From positions 1-64,000 of the forward strand of contig CATKHK010000038.1 in the NCBI GenBank assembly GCA_949751835.1: 64,000 nt of DNA, in the 5' to 3' direction. Every line of letters begins with the position of its first letter. Position 1 is the stretch's first letter. This DNA comes from Blepharisma japonicum. Lineage: Eukaryota > Ciliophora > Heterotrichea > Heterotrichida > Blepharismidae. Under the pieces are notes generated by a model. It was not told the DNA's origin, made no database searches, and saw only the letters and a list, made by a program, of their open reading frames with translations. The position numbers and the translations under genes were made by a program. Shown piece by piece: positions 1-9,906 of the stretch.

Positions 1-100
1 ATGAGCCATTCGCAGTCTCGCCGTATAATTGCTTATACTTAGACATGCATGGCTTAATCTTTGAGACAAGCATATGACTACTGGCAGGATCAACCAGATT
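1..100 (-). rRNA. Small-subunit (18S) rRNA, 5' end only
   Basis: The reverse complement of bases 1-100 reads as the canonical eukaryotic 18S 5' end: it starts AATCTGGTTGATCCTGCCAG and continues through the usual helix with CATATGCTTGTCTC and the ATGCATGTCTAAGTAT segment. About 100 nt are present and the rest runs off the left edge. Transcription points out of the window. The first conserved base is placed near position 98-100. The match is long and nearly exact, so the call is secure; only the precise 5' nucleotide is uncertain. Confidence 0.97.
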
Positions 101-470
101 ACTATCAATGAAAACGTCAATTCTGACTAATTCACCTCACTCACTCTATCTAATTGAGACTGGCCATACTAGTATGGCTAGGTCAACTACAGAGCAGCCC
201 TAAGTTACTGCACTTTCTTTCAAAAGTGATACCCAGGCAATTGGCACAATAACCCTCATGCAAACAGCTGTATCTCTGATCGCGAAACAGCTGAAGGTCA
301 AAACTCGTTTGTGGAATCTAGGGGTCAGTGCAGCAATAACCTTGAATCCAAGGTAATACTGCAGCAGAATATGGAAATTTTCACAGCTCGTTCCTCGCAT
401 GGGTACTAGCAGCTCTTACTCTATTTCCATTTTTCTTTTCAACCCCTCTTATATATACAAAAAAAAAATT
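101..470 (-). promoter_or_regulatory. rDNA 5' leader (ETS) and probable Pol I promoter region
   Basis: This stretch lies immediately upstream of the 18S 5' end. From 101 to about 420 the base composition is much less AT-rich than ordinary spacer in this window, and AAACAGCTG occurs twice (near 263 and 288). At about 420-470 it changes to A/T tracts with TATATATAC. The natural reading is an external transcribed spacer of roughly 320 nt preceded by promoter or spacer DNA. No start site can be read directly. A 66-codon open frame inside it looks like chance. Confidence 0.5.
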
Positions 471-518
471 TCCTTATTTTTTTGCTATGGAGCCATTTTG
501 AAAAATGACTAAGTCAAA

Positions 519-641
519 ATGGAAGAAAAAATTAAAGATGGCGGCGAAAGAAGGGCATTAAAAAAGGAAGCCTTCACAATCTCATTAGAATTTAAAATTG
601 ATCAGAAGAAGCTGGGATTGCAAAGCTTCTTTGGAAAATAA
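519..641 (+). CDS. Possible 40-aa protein between rDNA and the first gene
   Basis: A short open frame starts at ATG 519 and ends at TAA 641. It is charged and protein-like (begins MEEKIKDGGERR) and finishes in KKLGLQSFFGK, which resembles a PCNA-binding PIP box (hydrophobic residue, two residues, then FF) but lacks the usual first Gln. An overlapping 24-codon frame starts at 487. There is no family match, so this could be chance. It is kept because its composition differs from the A/T spacer around it. Confidence 0.25.
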   Translation: MEEKIKDGGERRALKKEAFTISLEFKIDQKKLGLQSFFGK

Positions 642-841
642 ATTTTAGATCTTATTTTAAAAAAATTCCGCTCAAAAATGAATCTATTTTTTTAATTTCT
701 TAATATTATCAAGAATGTGTTTATTTTATAGGAATTAAATTACTAAAATCTAATAAATGAATCAATAATTCTATCTTCTAATTTTCTTCATTCTATTTTA
801 GATTAGAATTTAAACACTAAAATATAAGCAATATGAAATTA

Positions 842-1456
842 TTAGCATGATTTATTTTCAATTTTTAGCTTCTTTGCAGAATGTTCAGCATCATTCACTT
901 CAAGCTCTCCTGTTTCTGACATTCTTGTTCTTTTCAAATTTAGTTCTTCTTGTTCGTTTGGAGTAAATCCAGTTGATATTCTTGGCACAGTCATGCTTAA
1001 TCTTTTTCTTTCAGACATCGCTATTTGTGAGTTAGATTTATGAATTGACAGTGGAGTTGGTGATAAAATTGATAAAGGAGCTTCAATTTCTTTTAAGGTT
1101 TCTTCAGCTGGCTTTTCTTTTATTTCCATGCAGTTTTCCTTAGTCTCTTCCTGAGCCTTTACTATTTCTTTTTCAGTATTTATTTCAATATTTTCTGTAT
1201 TAGCTTTTTCTTCAACCATTAGTGGCTTATTTTCTTTAGTTTCTTGGACTTCAAGAACTGTCTTTAGCTCTACTCTTTTTTGTGACTGCGATCTCCTATT
1301 AGTTTTCTCATCTTTGTGTATTTTTGCATATCCAGTGGAGCTTTGTGAAGATCCAGCATTCTTTTTGAATTTCTGTGAGTTTCCTTTCACATTTTCAATA
1401 TTCCTCTTAATTATGTCGATTTTTGGTCGTTCTTGAGATGTTGATCTACCCGGCAT
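842..1456 (-). CDS. Uncharacterised charged protein, 204 aa
   Basis: A single open frame starts with ATG (MPGRSTSQERPK) and ends in TAA. The protein is very hydrophilic: a basic N-terminus, a long Glu/Lys-rich middle (roughly residues 65-125), then Ser/Thr-rich and basic stretches ending KKLKIENKSC. There is no signal peptide, membrane segment or recognisable domain. Lys/Arg clusters near the C-terminus could be nuclear localisation signals (inference). It is the gene nearest the rDNA, on the same strand as the SAM-domain gene upstream of it. Not recognised. Confidence 0.75.
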   Translation of the reverse strand: MPGRSTSQERPKIDIIKRNIENVKGNSQKFKKNAGSSQSSTGYAKIHKDEKTNRRSQSQKRVELKTVLEVQETKENKPLMVEEKANTENIEINTEKEIVKAQEETKENCMEIKEKPAEETLKEIEAPLSILSPTPLSIHKSNSQIAMSERKRLSMTVPRISTGFTPNEQEELNLKRTRMSETGELEVNDAEHSAKKLKIENKSC

Positions 1457-1531
1457 ATTTAAATTTATTAATTAGAAATGGAGAAAATCATTAGTGTTTA
1501 GCAAAAATTTATTGAAAACAATTTTTATCAG

Positions 1532-2104
1532 TTAACCTTGCATTTCAATGTCCTTTTCAGGCTGTTTTCCAAAGAAAGCTCTGAGTGAAGCTTGGACTTG
1601 CTCGATTTCTTCAATAGCTTTTTTATATTTGTTGAGGTCGATGTCAAGAATAGCTTTGAGAGTGCTGGCAACTTGGTCGTGGAGGTTTATCATGCCATTG
1701 AGCTGTTTGGTAAGGCCATCCATTTGACTTGAGAGGAGTGTTGGGTTTATTGCTTCAGGGATATCATTTTTTGGGGGTGCTTTACTAGGGGAAGGTGTTG
1801 GTGTTGGCTGAGGATTTCCATTAGAAGTTGGAGTTTCTTTGTGAACTACTGGGGCTGGAGGAGTTACAACAGCAGGAGGAGGAGGAGTCGGGTTTGGATT
1901 GAAACCTTTTAGTCTGGTATCATCAACAAACTTCTTAAGCTTAAAGGTGTGACCTTTCAGCATGCCAATACTGTTCATTGCTTGGGTTAGCTGATCAGCA
2001 GATAACGCAAGAAGATCGTCTAAAGTCGAAATCCCTGCAGCTTGGAATGGTTCTGTATATTTTTCAAGAGCAATTGTTTCGAGAGCAGTTTGGATTGATA
2101 CCAT
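1532..2104 (-). CDS. SAM-domain protein with Pro-rich linker, 190 aa
   Basis: Residues about 3-66 fit a sterile alpha motif: an ALETIALEKYTEPFQ first helix, the GISTLDDLLALSADQL core, and a final helix with GMLKGHTFKLKKFVD. SAM domains mediate protein-protein (sometimes RNA) binding. A Pro/Thr-rich linker (about 70-115) follows, then a helical C-terminus (about 125-185) that may form a short coiled coil. No catalytic domain is present, so an adaptor role is inferred. It ends in TAA. It lies 40 bp downstream of the FxP-repeat gene on the same strand. Confidence 0.85.
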   Translation of the reverse strand: MVSIQTALETIALEKYTEPFQAAGISTLDDLLALSADQLTQAMNSIGMLKGHTFKLKKFVDDTRLKGFNPNPTPPPPAVVTPPAPVVHKETPTSNGNPQPTPTPSPSKAPPKNDIPEAINPTLLSSQMDGLTKQLNGMINLHDQVASTLKAILDIDLNKYKKAIEEIEQVQASLRAFFGKQPEKDIEMQG

Positions 2105-2144
2105 TTTAATTTATATTGCCTTTAGCTCCCCCTTTAATTTAAAT

Positions 2145-3332
2145 TTATGATGTCATTACCCGACAGTTATTAGCTCGCTTCACAAGCTGAGGCTGAAAAG
2201 TGCATTCTTTCATCTTCTGGGCATTTAAATTTTCCCTTTTCTCTTTGATTTTTTCTTCTGTTCTCAATTGCTTTAATAGCTGTCTTTCGTACATAGGAAG
2301 TTTTGTATTTTTTCCTTTATCTATGCTTTTCTGATTTCCCCATCGTTGTCCAGGTGCTAATAGGATTGCTTTTTTCGTACTATCAAGGGTTGAAACTAAA
2401 GCGTCCATTGCTTTCAAAAACTCAGTGAATTCAATTTCCTCAGAAGATTCTTCAAGCTCATCCAAAAGTGGAGACAAAATATTTGCAATAAGATCAGGCA
2501 ATTTATGAGACCTTATAGTTAAATAAGTCACTTTTCCTTCAGGAGTAGGATTCATCAACTGGAAAAGAGAAAGATAACGATTTATTCGCTGCTCTTGGAA
2601 TATCTGCTGGATTCTTTCAGAACTCTTTGACGGGTTAGAAACTTCAGATGGCCTTTTGGTTACAGAGGAGCTTCTATAGTTCCTTGGTAGCACATTAACT
2701 TCTGGCTTAAAAGGATACACTTGCTTTCGGCTATATAAAAGTTACTACTCTTCAGTCAGTTTATTTTTCCTCTCGTCCCTTGCCTTTGCTTCTTCATAAA
2801 GTGCAAGAAATTTATCTCCTTCACTGTTTTTCTTCTCAATAATATTTTTACTATGTTTATTAATAGCTGGCGAAAATGACAATTCATTCGTCTCCTTTAC
2901 CTTCATTTCTTGCATTTGGCTTTTCAAGCAGTCATGCAGATGTTTAGCTTTATTAAATATTATACTGTTGCTTGAATTGATTTTAGGTTTAAATGTGGCT
3001 TCTTTCATTTCGTTTTCTTCATTTTCGATCCTTGCTTTTTCTATTTCTTGCTTTACTTTTTCTTTCATTTGAAGACCTTTAATATACATTTCGGCTCCAA
3101 TATTGGAGTCTTCTTTTTTAGACAGTTCTTCTTCAATTAGGAGGTCGATGTTATGCTCAATCATGTTGCTGAGGGCGGATTGAACACTTTCGTCGAGACT
3201 GTGCTTTAAGCAAAATTGAGAAGCAAGCTCTGATGGCTCATCCTCTTCGAACACTGTTATTTCGTCTTGGTCACCATTTCCAAGGTCAATCCGAATTACC
3301 AAAATTTGGCTTCCTCTGTTTGGAAGTTCCAT
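2145..3332 (-). CDS. FxP-repeat protein (two exons), 390 aa
   Basis: Two frames join across a 15-nt intron at 2731-2745, giving ...LTEEYRKQVYPFKPEV.... The protein is mostly charged helix but contains four copies of an aromatic-x-Pro motif: EATFKPKIN, ELSFSPAIN, VYPFKPEVN and ECTFQPQLV. The same four-copy layout occurs in the gene at 17843-18919, so the two look like a family. Such motifs recur in ciliate and other protist proteins of mostly unknown function; a structural or cytoskeletal role is only a guess. The start is ATG 3332 (MELPNRGSQ), and the opposite-strand neighbour PTEN begins 455 bp upstream. Confidence 0.8.
2731..2745 (-). other. 15-nt intron, GTAACTTTTATATAG
   Basis: Removing these 15 bases splits a codon as TA|C (Tyr), eliminates an in-frame TAG and joins two open frames into one FxP-repeat protein. 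It has GT and AG ends with the GTAA donor shared by most introns in this window. Confidence 0.85.
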
Positions 3333-3787
3333 TTAAATTTACTTAATTTCGAGACGATCTATTTCTAATGATTTCTTAAAATAGACTAAACTTAAAAATG
3401 GTTATGGGCTTGATATGGTATAAATGAATAATAACAAAATAAATCAGTAAGCCAATTAAAAATTTTATAAGAAAGGAATGACAATTAAAAATAGTTTATT
3501 ATATCCTAAATCAGGGGATAATTATTAATTTAGCTTTTTGATTGCCCATGAATGCTCAGTTTATATATATTATCCAAATAATAGCAAATGAAGAATAAAT
3601 AAAATATTAGACATCATTATTAGAAACTATCTGCATAAAACTGCTATTGAAAAATTAAGCCCTTTAAAATAATGGAATTTTAGAATACATTTTATGGCCT
3701 AAAACATAAATTTAGAATATTTTCTATTCTGACCAACGATATAGGCATTTTCCAAATTAAAAAGCTATATAATCCATATTCCTCAAG
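3333..3787. promoter_or_regulatory. Divergent intergenic spacer (FxP gene / PTEN)
   Basis: This is 455 bp of very AT-rich DNA between two head-to-head genes, so it should carry both promoters. I see no open frame, RNA gene or clear repeat. TATATAAT occurs about 15 bp before the PTEN ATG and may act as a TATA-like or start-proximal element, but such strings are common here. Confidence 0.35.
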
Positions 3788-4969
3788 ATGAATTATCTTA
3801 GATCTCTAGTCTCAGGCAAAAAGAAAAGATATCGTGAAGATGGATTTAACCTTGACCTCTCCTACATCACTGAGCGGTTAATTGCAATGGCAATCCCAGG
3901 AGAAGGACTGACTAAGATCTACCGAAATCCCCTTGAATCAGTCTCCAAATTTCTAAATGACTACCACAAAGACAATTATATGATTTTAAACCTCAGTGGA
4001 ATCCGTTACGATTATTCAAAATTTGACCACAATGTCAAGGAATTTCCTTGGTCTGACCATTACCCTCCCCCAATTGAACTTCTCTTTAAAGCATGCCAAG
4101 AAATGCACGCTTGGCTTGTTGAGTCTGTTGACCATATTGTGGCTATCAACTGCCGAGCTGGCAAAGGCAGAACAGGAACTTTAATCTGTTGCTATTTAAT
4201 ATATTCTGGGAGAATCACAGACCCAGAGCAAGCACTAACTTATTATAGAAGAAAAAGGTTTAATAAGGGTGGAGGAGTCCAGCAACCATCTCAAGTCAGA
4301 TATGTCCAGTACTTTGCTGAAATTTTCCATGGCAGAGTAAAGTGTCCTATAATTACAAAACTGACAAAAATTCGTTTTCGGACAGCCCCACATTCATCTG
4401 GGATTTCTTGCAAGCCAGTCATTGAAATTTCAAGAGGAGAAGAAATTCTGTATACAAATAAGGCAGTTCATAGAGAAGACCAAAACAGCATTTTAGACTC
4501 GTGAGAAGATGTCAGATACCATGAAATCTTTAAAGATGAAATTGCTTTGCAAGGCGATATTTTGTGTAGAATTTCACATTGGGGTGCAATTAAGCTTAAA
4601 ACAGTTTGTAGATTTTCTTTTAATACAGGGTTTATTGAACCAAATGGTATTTTAAGATTATCAAAAGTTGAAATTGATCCTTTTAAGCTAGCCCATAGCA
4701 AAAAAATATCAGACTATTTTATTATAGAATTAACTTTTAAAGAAATTTGCTCATGCACATCTGACATGTCCTTGCATGATAGATGCCAGCTCTGCATATC
4801 TAGACTTGATCCTCAAGAAATCGCCAAATGGCGAAATATAAAGAAAATTCTTTTTGAAAGAGTAAATGAAAATTCTTCTAGATTGTTATTTGGATGCACG
4901 AGACTTGATGATATTGATGAAGTATTAAATCAAGCTGAAGTTTGTGATAATTCATATGATGAAAAATAA
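3788..4969 (+). CDS. PTEN: PTEN-family phosphatase, 393 aa
   Basis: The N-terminus (VSGKKKRYREDGFNLDLSYI) matches the PTEN PIP2-binding and phosphatase start. The general-acid Asp is in FPWSDH (D90), and the P-loop reads N-C-R-A-G-K-G-R-T-G with Cys122 and Arg128. PTEN dephosphorylates PtdIns(3,4,5)P3 at the 3 position, opposing PI3K at membranes. Residues about 190-350 fit the C2 domain. TGA at 4502 is read as Trp and joins the two domains. Oddity: the His that precedes the catalytic Cys in nearly all CX5R phosphatases is Asn (N121). No PDZ-binding tail is obvious. It ends in TAA with no intron. Confidence 0.93.
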
Positions 4970-5390
4970 AAATATAAAAAATACACATTAATCTATATAA
5001 ATAATTATATTAGTCTACATGGACCCTCGAGTTTTTTATAAGATCGATAAACCATAAGAACCGTAATTGATTTTCATTGAAAAGCTCATGCCATTCTATA
5101 AATTTTATTTGATGGGCTGCTTAAAGAAGAATCATTAAATTTGTATTGAAAAATATGATCACCATCAATCAAAATTTTTTTCCGCTTAAATTATTTTATG
5201 CGCTAGCCACAAGACATAGAGTAGTGGAGTTCATGTTTAGCTATATAAAAATCATTTGATTAAAGTTGGGGGTAAAAAATTTTAATGGAATTGCTATTAT
5301 TGGGAAAGTGCAAGGGAACCAATATTTTTCATTATTCAAACATTTGTTTTTTGCTGCATTAAGTATTTTCTAACTTGTATATTAATCAAC
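4970..5390. other. Convergent 3' spacer, no gene seen
   Basis: This is 421 bp between the 3' ends of PTEN and the TPR gene, longer than most tail-to-tail gaps here. It has somewhat mixed composition (for example ACATGGACCCTCGAG near 5018) but no open frame with a protein-like sequence and no recognisable tRNA or snRNA. A small non-coding RNA cannot be excluded. Confidence 0.3.
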
Positions 5391-6179
5391 TTATAAAATA
5401 TAAGCTTTAAAATCTTCAGTTTTAGCAGGGTTTAAGACCATAATTTCTGACAAATTAAAGTGGTAAACTCACTCCGGATGGCCTCTTACACCTAGAGCTG
5501 ATCTTATTTCAGCTCCATTGGGCAGTTGACCTTTTGAGATAAACATTTCTATTGCATTTAAGCATGGCAAAGATCTGCTTATAAGTAAGCATTTCTGTTC
5601 AAATTTTTCATCTTTTTTCTTTTTGTTTTTCAGGCATGACTGTTGCCGCTTTACTGCTTGAATTGTTAGGAATAAAGCTTCACAAGCAAGTTTATAAGCG
5701 TTTTGGGCTTGGATTAATGCTTCTTTATGATTTTCTAGTCTTGATAAAGCTTCGCAATATTGTAGATATAGCTTGCAAATGTATTTTATTTTTCTTATTT
5801 TATCTTCAGAATGAGAGATTTTTCCTTTCATAATATCAAAAGTATTTGCATTATAAATGCATGCATCGAGGTACAAAACACATTTTTTCCAATCATCAAG
5901 TCTGAGTAATTGTTACTGTTGATGGCATAGTGCAATGTTGTGAATAACAGTCAGGACTTGATCAGGATCTATTCTCCCACCCTGAGTTGCAACTGCTTCC
6001 ATTATCTCTTCACTTCGTTTTAAATTTGTTAACGCTGCAGTATAATTTCTTTCTTCTATATGTTTCAATGCCTGTGCTTCAAGTGTGGCAAGAGTAGTTG
6101 GGAGTTCTGACTCATTAATTATTTCGTCTTTATAAGAGCTGAAGGAATTTTCTGAAATTTTACCTTTGAAAGTACTCAT
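5391..6179 (-). CDS. TPR-like helical protein (two exons), 257 aa
   Basis: The start is ATG 6179 (MSTFKGKISENS). A 15-nt intron at 5902-5916 joins ...NIALCHQQ to LDDWKKCVLYLDAC..., and TGA at 5469-5471 is read as Trp, extending the protein to TAA 5391. Residues about 32-105 and 125-165 form paired helices with the TPR pattern (NYTAALTNLKRSEEIM; NIALCHQQLDDWKKCVLYLDA; LENHKEALIQAQNAYKLA). TPRs are protein-binding scaffolds; the partner is unknown. It is divergent from Swd2, with only 129 bp between the starts. Confidence 0.8.
5902..5916 (-). other. 15-nt intron, GTAACAATTACTCAG
   Basis: It interrupts codon CA|A (Gln) in the TPR gene. Without removal the frame stops at TAA; with removal the TPR helix repeat continues without a break. 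It is the only intron here that ends in CAG rather than TAG. Confidence 0.85.
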
Positions 6180-6308
6180 CCATTAGAAAAATAAATTTAG
6201 AAAAGGTTCATTTAATTAAATACATTAAATCTATGAAAAATAGCAGAAATATTTTAAAATGAAAGTCTCATTATTTTAATTTTAATTGAAATAGAAATAA
6301 AATTAAAA

Positions 6309-7271
6309 ATGGAAGGAGTCAGTTTAACACACCAAATTCTTGAATCTTTTCATGCGGGAAAAATCATCCGAGATAACTACGAAGCGATAAATTCTCTTGA
6401 TTTTTCCAATGATTCAACTCAGCTAATCACAGCTTCAAACGATGATACCATGGTCATCTACAACATCCAAGGCGGTTCCAAAGAAAGACTTCTTTTCAAC
6501 CCAGTTTATGGTGTCGAAAATATCAAATTCACTCACGATCCTTCCACCTTTATCTCTTCAAATCGCAAAGGCAAAGAAAACGTAATATTACACTGAAATA
6601 GCTATGATAATAAAGCAATTTATATCTTCCGCGGTCACAGAGATAAAATCCTTAGTCTCGAAATGAATCCATCCAGTGACAATTTTATCAGCTACAGTGC
6701 TAATCATGAGCTTCTAATATGAGACTTAAGGGAACCTAGCTGGATTGGACAATTTGATGCATACAACTCAACTGGAAGTGGAGCTTGTGCATATGATCCT
6801 TCAGGAAGTATAATCGCAATAGCACATCCAATAGGGCATGCGAGGAATAGAAATGAAGTTAGCTTGATCGACCCAAGAAACTTAAAAGAATGCTACATGA
6901 CTTGGGAAATTGCAAGTTCTGTTATTCAGCAAATACAATTTAGCAATGATGGGAGGTACTTTTTGGGGTATACAGAAGACAGCTCTGTAATGATTTTAGA
7001 TGCATTCCAAGGATCGAAAATTAGTGAGATCAGGGGAGGTGGGAATGGGAGGAGCATGGCTTGCTTTAGCGGGGATAGCCAGTATATTGCAGTTGGGAAC
7101 GAAAATAGTAATTCTGTTGTAATTGCTGATTGCTTGAAAGGAGAAATTGTAAAAGAACTTCATGGACAACCAAGGGTGCCAAGCGTGGTTGCGTGGAATC
7201 CAGAGTATGCGTTAATAGTAAGTGCGTGCCAGAATCTGTTAATGTGGGTTCCTGATTACAGTGTAAACTAG
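6309..7271 (+). CDS. WD40 protein Swd2/WDR82, 320 aa
   Basis: Seven blade-like repeats span the protein, with NSLDFSNDSTQLITASNDD, GHRDKILSLEMNPSSDNFISYSANHELLIWDLR and similar blocks. The N-terminus with FHAGKIIRDN, and the overall length, match Swd2/WDR82. That subunit sits in the COMPASS/Set1 histone H3K4 methyltransferase, and in yeast also in the cleavage/polyadenylation factor, so a nuclear chromatin/transcription role is expected. Two TGA codons (6594, 6720) are read as Trp; the second lies in the blade motif LLIWDLR, where Trp is the family residue, which is strong support for the code change. It ends in TAG with no intron. Confidence 0.88.
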
Positions 7272-7310
7272 CTTCACTTTAATTCAAATGTAATTAAAAT
7301 TTTAATTAAA

Positions 7311-8135
7311 ATGGATCCAGAAGACCCAATAAGCATTTTTGCTGATATGAAGCTCAACTCCGATGATTTCTTCCAAATCCTCGAAACTCACAGAAAAAGC
7401 TGTCAAAGAGAAGGCCGTTACGATGAAGCTGAATTAACACGTCTGCGAATCCTCGAACTAAGAGCTCACGAAGAGAAAGCCAAAAGAGACTATTTGCAAG
7501 CCAAACACCAAGCAGAAAAAGCAGGTCTCGTAGAAGCACACAAAATGGAAATCGAAAAATTAAATGAAATTTGGGAAACTGACCTTATGCCTCGATTTGA
7601 AGACAGCGTAAGAAGTGCAGTTATTGAATTGAGAGACAAGCACAGAAGAGAAATGGAAGAATTAAGGGACAGAAAAGAAAGAGAAATCGAAAAAACAAAG
7701 CAGCATCCTCCTTCTGAAATACTGAATCTAAGAAAAAGAGTAGACTCGTTAGCATCTGCAGGGGAATACATGGCTGCAAAGAAAATTAAAATGAATTTAA
7801 TTGAAGCTGAAAACCATTGGCATGGCAAAATTGATGGAAAATCTAAAGATAAATGATCAGAAAATATTGAGAAATTAATGGAAAAGCAAGAAAGAGAACT
7901 GAACTCGCTGCTTGATAAGCTTGAAAAGTAATAAATAGCTAGGCAAAGACAGCTAAAGAAAGTGCAGTGACAAAAAGAAATTGAAATTTTAAAAAAGCGA
8001 TATAATAACGTTAGGAATGATCTGACTAATCAACATAAAATAGAAAAACTGAAATTAGTAAAAGAATTTAGTGTCAAACGACAAGCAATGGAAAGCATTA
8101 CGAAAAAGCCGAGAAAATCATCAAACTTGAGATAA
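7311..8135 (+). CDS. Coiled-coil protein (two exons), 269 aa
   Basis: The start is ATG 7311 (MDPEDPISIFADMK). Most of residues 20-250 is charged helix with heptad-like spacing, including CQREGRYDEAELTRLRILEL and a repeated GRYDEAE/GEYMAAKK pattern. A 15-nt intron at 7928-7942 joins LLDKLEK to QRQLKKVQW, and two TGA codons are Trp. Spliced length is an exact multiple of three with a TAA end. There is no catalytic domain. It resembles conserved coiled-coil proteins of ciliated cells in general style, but I do not recognise the family. It starts 39 bp after Swd2 on the same strand. Confidence 0.8.
7928..7942 (+). other. 15-nt intron, GTAATAAATAGCTAG
   Basis: It splits codon AA|G (Lys). The unspliced frame hits TAA TAA at once; the spliced frame runs about 65 more codons of coiled coil to TAA 8135. 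Confidence 0.87.
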
Positions 8136-8330
8136 TAAGTTTTTATGTTTTAAATTCATGTAGGCTAGTATTAAGATCCTCAACTTTAAATTAAATTTCT
8201 GAGCTAGATTGTCTTTTGATATATAATCAAGCAATATGATTTTGAATATTTAATTTTTTATAAATTAAAAGCCATAATTAATGTATTAGAATAATTTAAA
8301 TTGCTAATTTAAATAAACACTTTATTACAA

Positions 8331-8747
8331 TTATTCATCTTTTTTATATTTTCTCAATGAGTCTGGAAACTTCTTTTTATTGACATAAAGCCAAATTTCA
8401 GCCAAAATTTGTTTTGCTTCATGAGTTTCTAGTGACTTTTTCAATCCAAATTTATCCAATTCCTCTGTAAGCGCAGCTTTATTCATCTTTTCAAAATTTG
8501 GCATTCCTGTCATATCCATATCAATAGAATTTTCTTCATCGCTTGAGCTTGCCCCTACTATTTCTTCCTCAGATTGTGCATAACTGCTTTTCGTTTGATT
8601 AGAAGCTGAGCTGTTTTTTAAGCTGTCAATTTCACCTAATAGCGTTTCAATCTTTAAATCTATACAATTATCAATATGAAATACTTGATCAATTGTAGAG
8701 AGCTCTGTAAGATCTCCATTACACATCATACAAGTAGATGTTGACAT
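8331..8747 (-). CDS. Small SLX4-like protein with UBZ-type finger, 138 aa
   Basis: The N-terminus carries C6-x2-C9...H24-x3-C28, the spacing style of UBZ4 ubiquitin-binding fingers found in SLX4 and Rad18. The C-terminus (about 92-128: ALTEELDKFGLKKSLETHEA, then an ILAEIWLYV helix) matches the SLX4 C-terminal domain that holds the SLX1 nuclease. SLX4 is the scaffold for SLX1, which cuts branched DNA such as Holliday junctions. An acidic Ser/Asp-rich linker joins the two ends. At 138 aa it is far smaller than animal SLX4 and lacks the BTB, MLR and SAP regions. The family assignment is by motif only. Confidence 0.6.
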   Translation of the reverse strand: MSTSTCMMCNGDLTELSTIDQVFHIDNCIDLKIETLLGEIDSLKNSSASNQTKSSYAQSEEEIVGASSSDEENSIDMDMTGMPNFEKMNKAALTEELDKFGLKKSLETHEAKQILAEIWLYVNKKKFPDSLRKYKKDE

Positions 8748-8845
8748 CTCTAATTGGGCACAATTATTCGCCGAAAAATGGGGGAGTAAGAAATCAATAA
8801 AAATAATATAGAAATAGATTTTAAAAAATAATTTTTAATAGTAAA

Positions 8846-9871
8846 TTATCGACTACCTGCATTTATAATTTTATAATTTGGATCAACAACTCTCGTTTGA
8901 AAACTGAATTCTTTTTCTTTTAAATTAAATCTGTATAGTAATTTTGAGTGTAGCACAAAATATAAATTGTCCTTATATGGAAGCATATGTGAAACATTAT
9001 TAAAGCTTGGGAAATACGATGTTTTAATTGCATTCCAACTATATATATTAGATCCATCACTCTCATATATATCTTTCGAACTTTCTATTATAAAAATAGA
9101 ACTATTTCCTGTGATTATTAATTTACTTGTGCCTAAGGTAAGATCTTTTAGATATTCATAGCAATTAATATTAGGATCATAGGCTAAAATTCCAGTATAA
9201 TTTTTTCCTGCAACTAAAATTTTATCCACAAATCATGAAGCAGTACAATTAAGAATTTGCGCTTTGCAAGAAGCAATTTTAAGATAAGAATCTCTAATTA
9301 TATCGTATTTCATAGCCTGAGCAATATTATCTTTACCTGCCCCAGTTATAATTCCAAAAAAGTAAATGCTGCAATTATGATATATTAGGCTAGATGATTC
9401 TGATATCAAATAAGGTATTTTTCTCACTAGTATAATAGCATTATTTGAATCCATTAAAAACATATAGCTCTCAAAATTTTTGAAGCAAGAATCCGAAGCA
9501 AAAATAAGCTTCATATTAGCTGGGAGGTTTTGGCATATTTTAAAACTATAGTTCCTTTTAAATTTATAAGTACTTCACGTTTCAATGCTGAAGTCGTCAA
9601 TGCTAATAAAACGTCCTCCAGATTTCTTATCAATATAAAGCAGCTTTTGGCATGATGCTAATGAACTATTTTGAGAGCTTTGATTAGACTGATCTACATT
9701 ATTGAAGTTCAATATTTCTGTGAGAGTATAAATAGCATTTGATTTACTATTGGAAAGTGATATATGCAGGAAAATGTGTGCTCTGCAAAGAAATTGAGTT
9801 GGAATTTCACAGTTACAAAAATAATAAGCTTCTTCATTGCAACCAAGGTTATTGCATTTTATGCCCTCCAT
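8846..9871 (-). CDS. B-box/Kelch-repeat-like protein, 341 aa
   Basis: One frame runs once two TGA codons (about 9575 and 9233) are read as Trp. The N-terminus has a Cys/His cluster (CNNLGCNEEAYYFCNC, then CRAHIFLH) like a B-box zinc finger. The rest has Kelch-like beta repeats with short Tyr/Trp-containing turns (IYSWNAIKTSYFPSFNNV; MLPYKDNLYFV; KILVAGKNYTGILAYD). Such proteins usually act as binding adaptors, often in ubiquitin pathways; no RING or F-box is seen. The start ATG 9871 gives MEGIKCNN and the end is TAA 8846. The repeats are degenerate, so the propeller call is moderate. Confidence 0.7.
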
Positions 9872-9906
9872 TTAATTATTATTTATTTAATAAATCTTAA
9901 ATTAAG

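Noticed and set aside
200-400. 66-codon minus-strand frame upstream of the 18S
   Set aside because: It lies in the rDNA leader, has unnatural composition and no domain.
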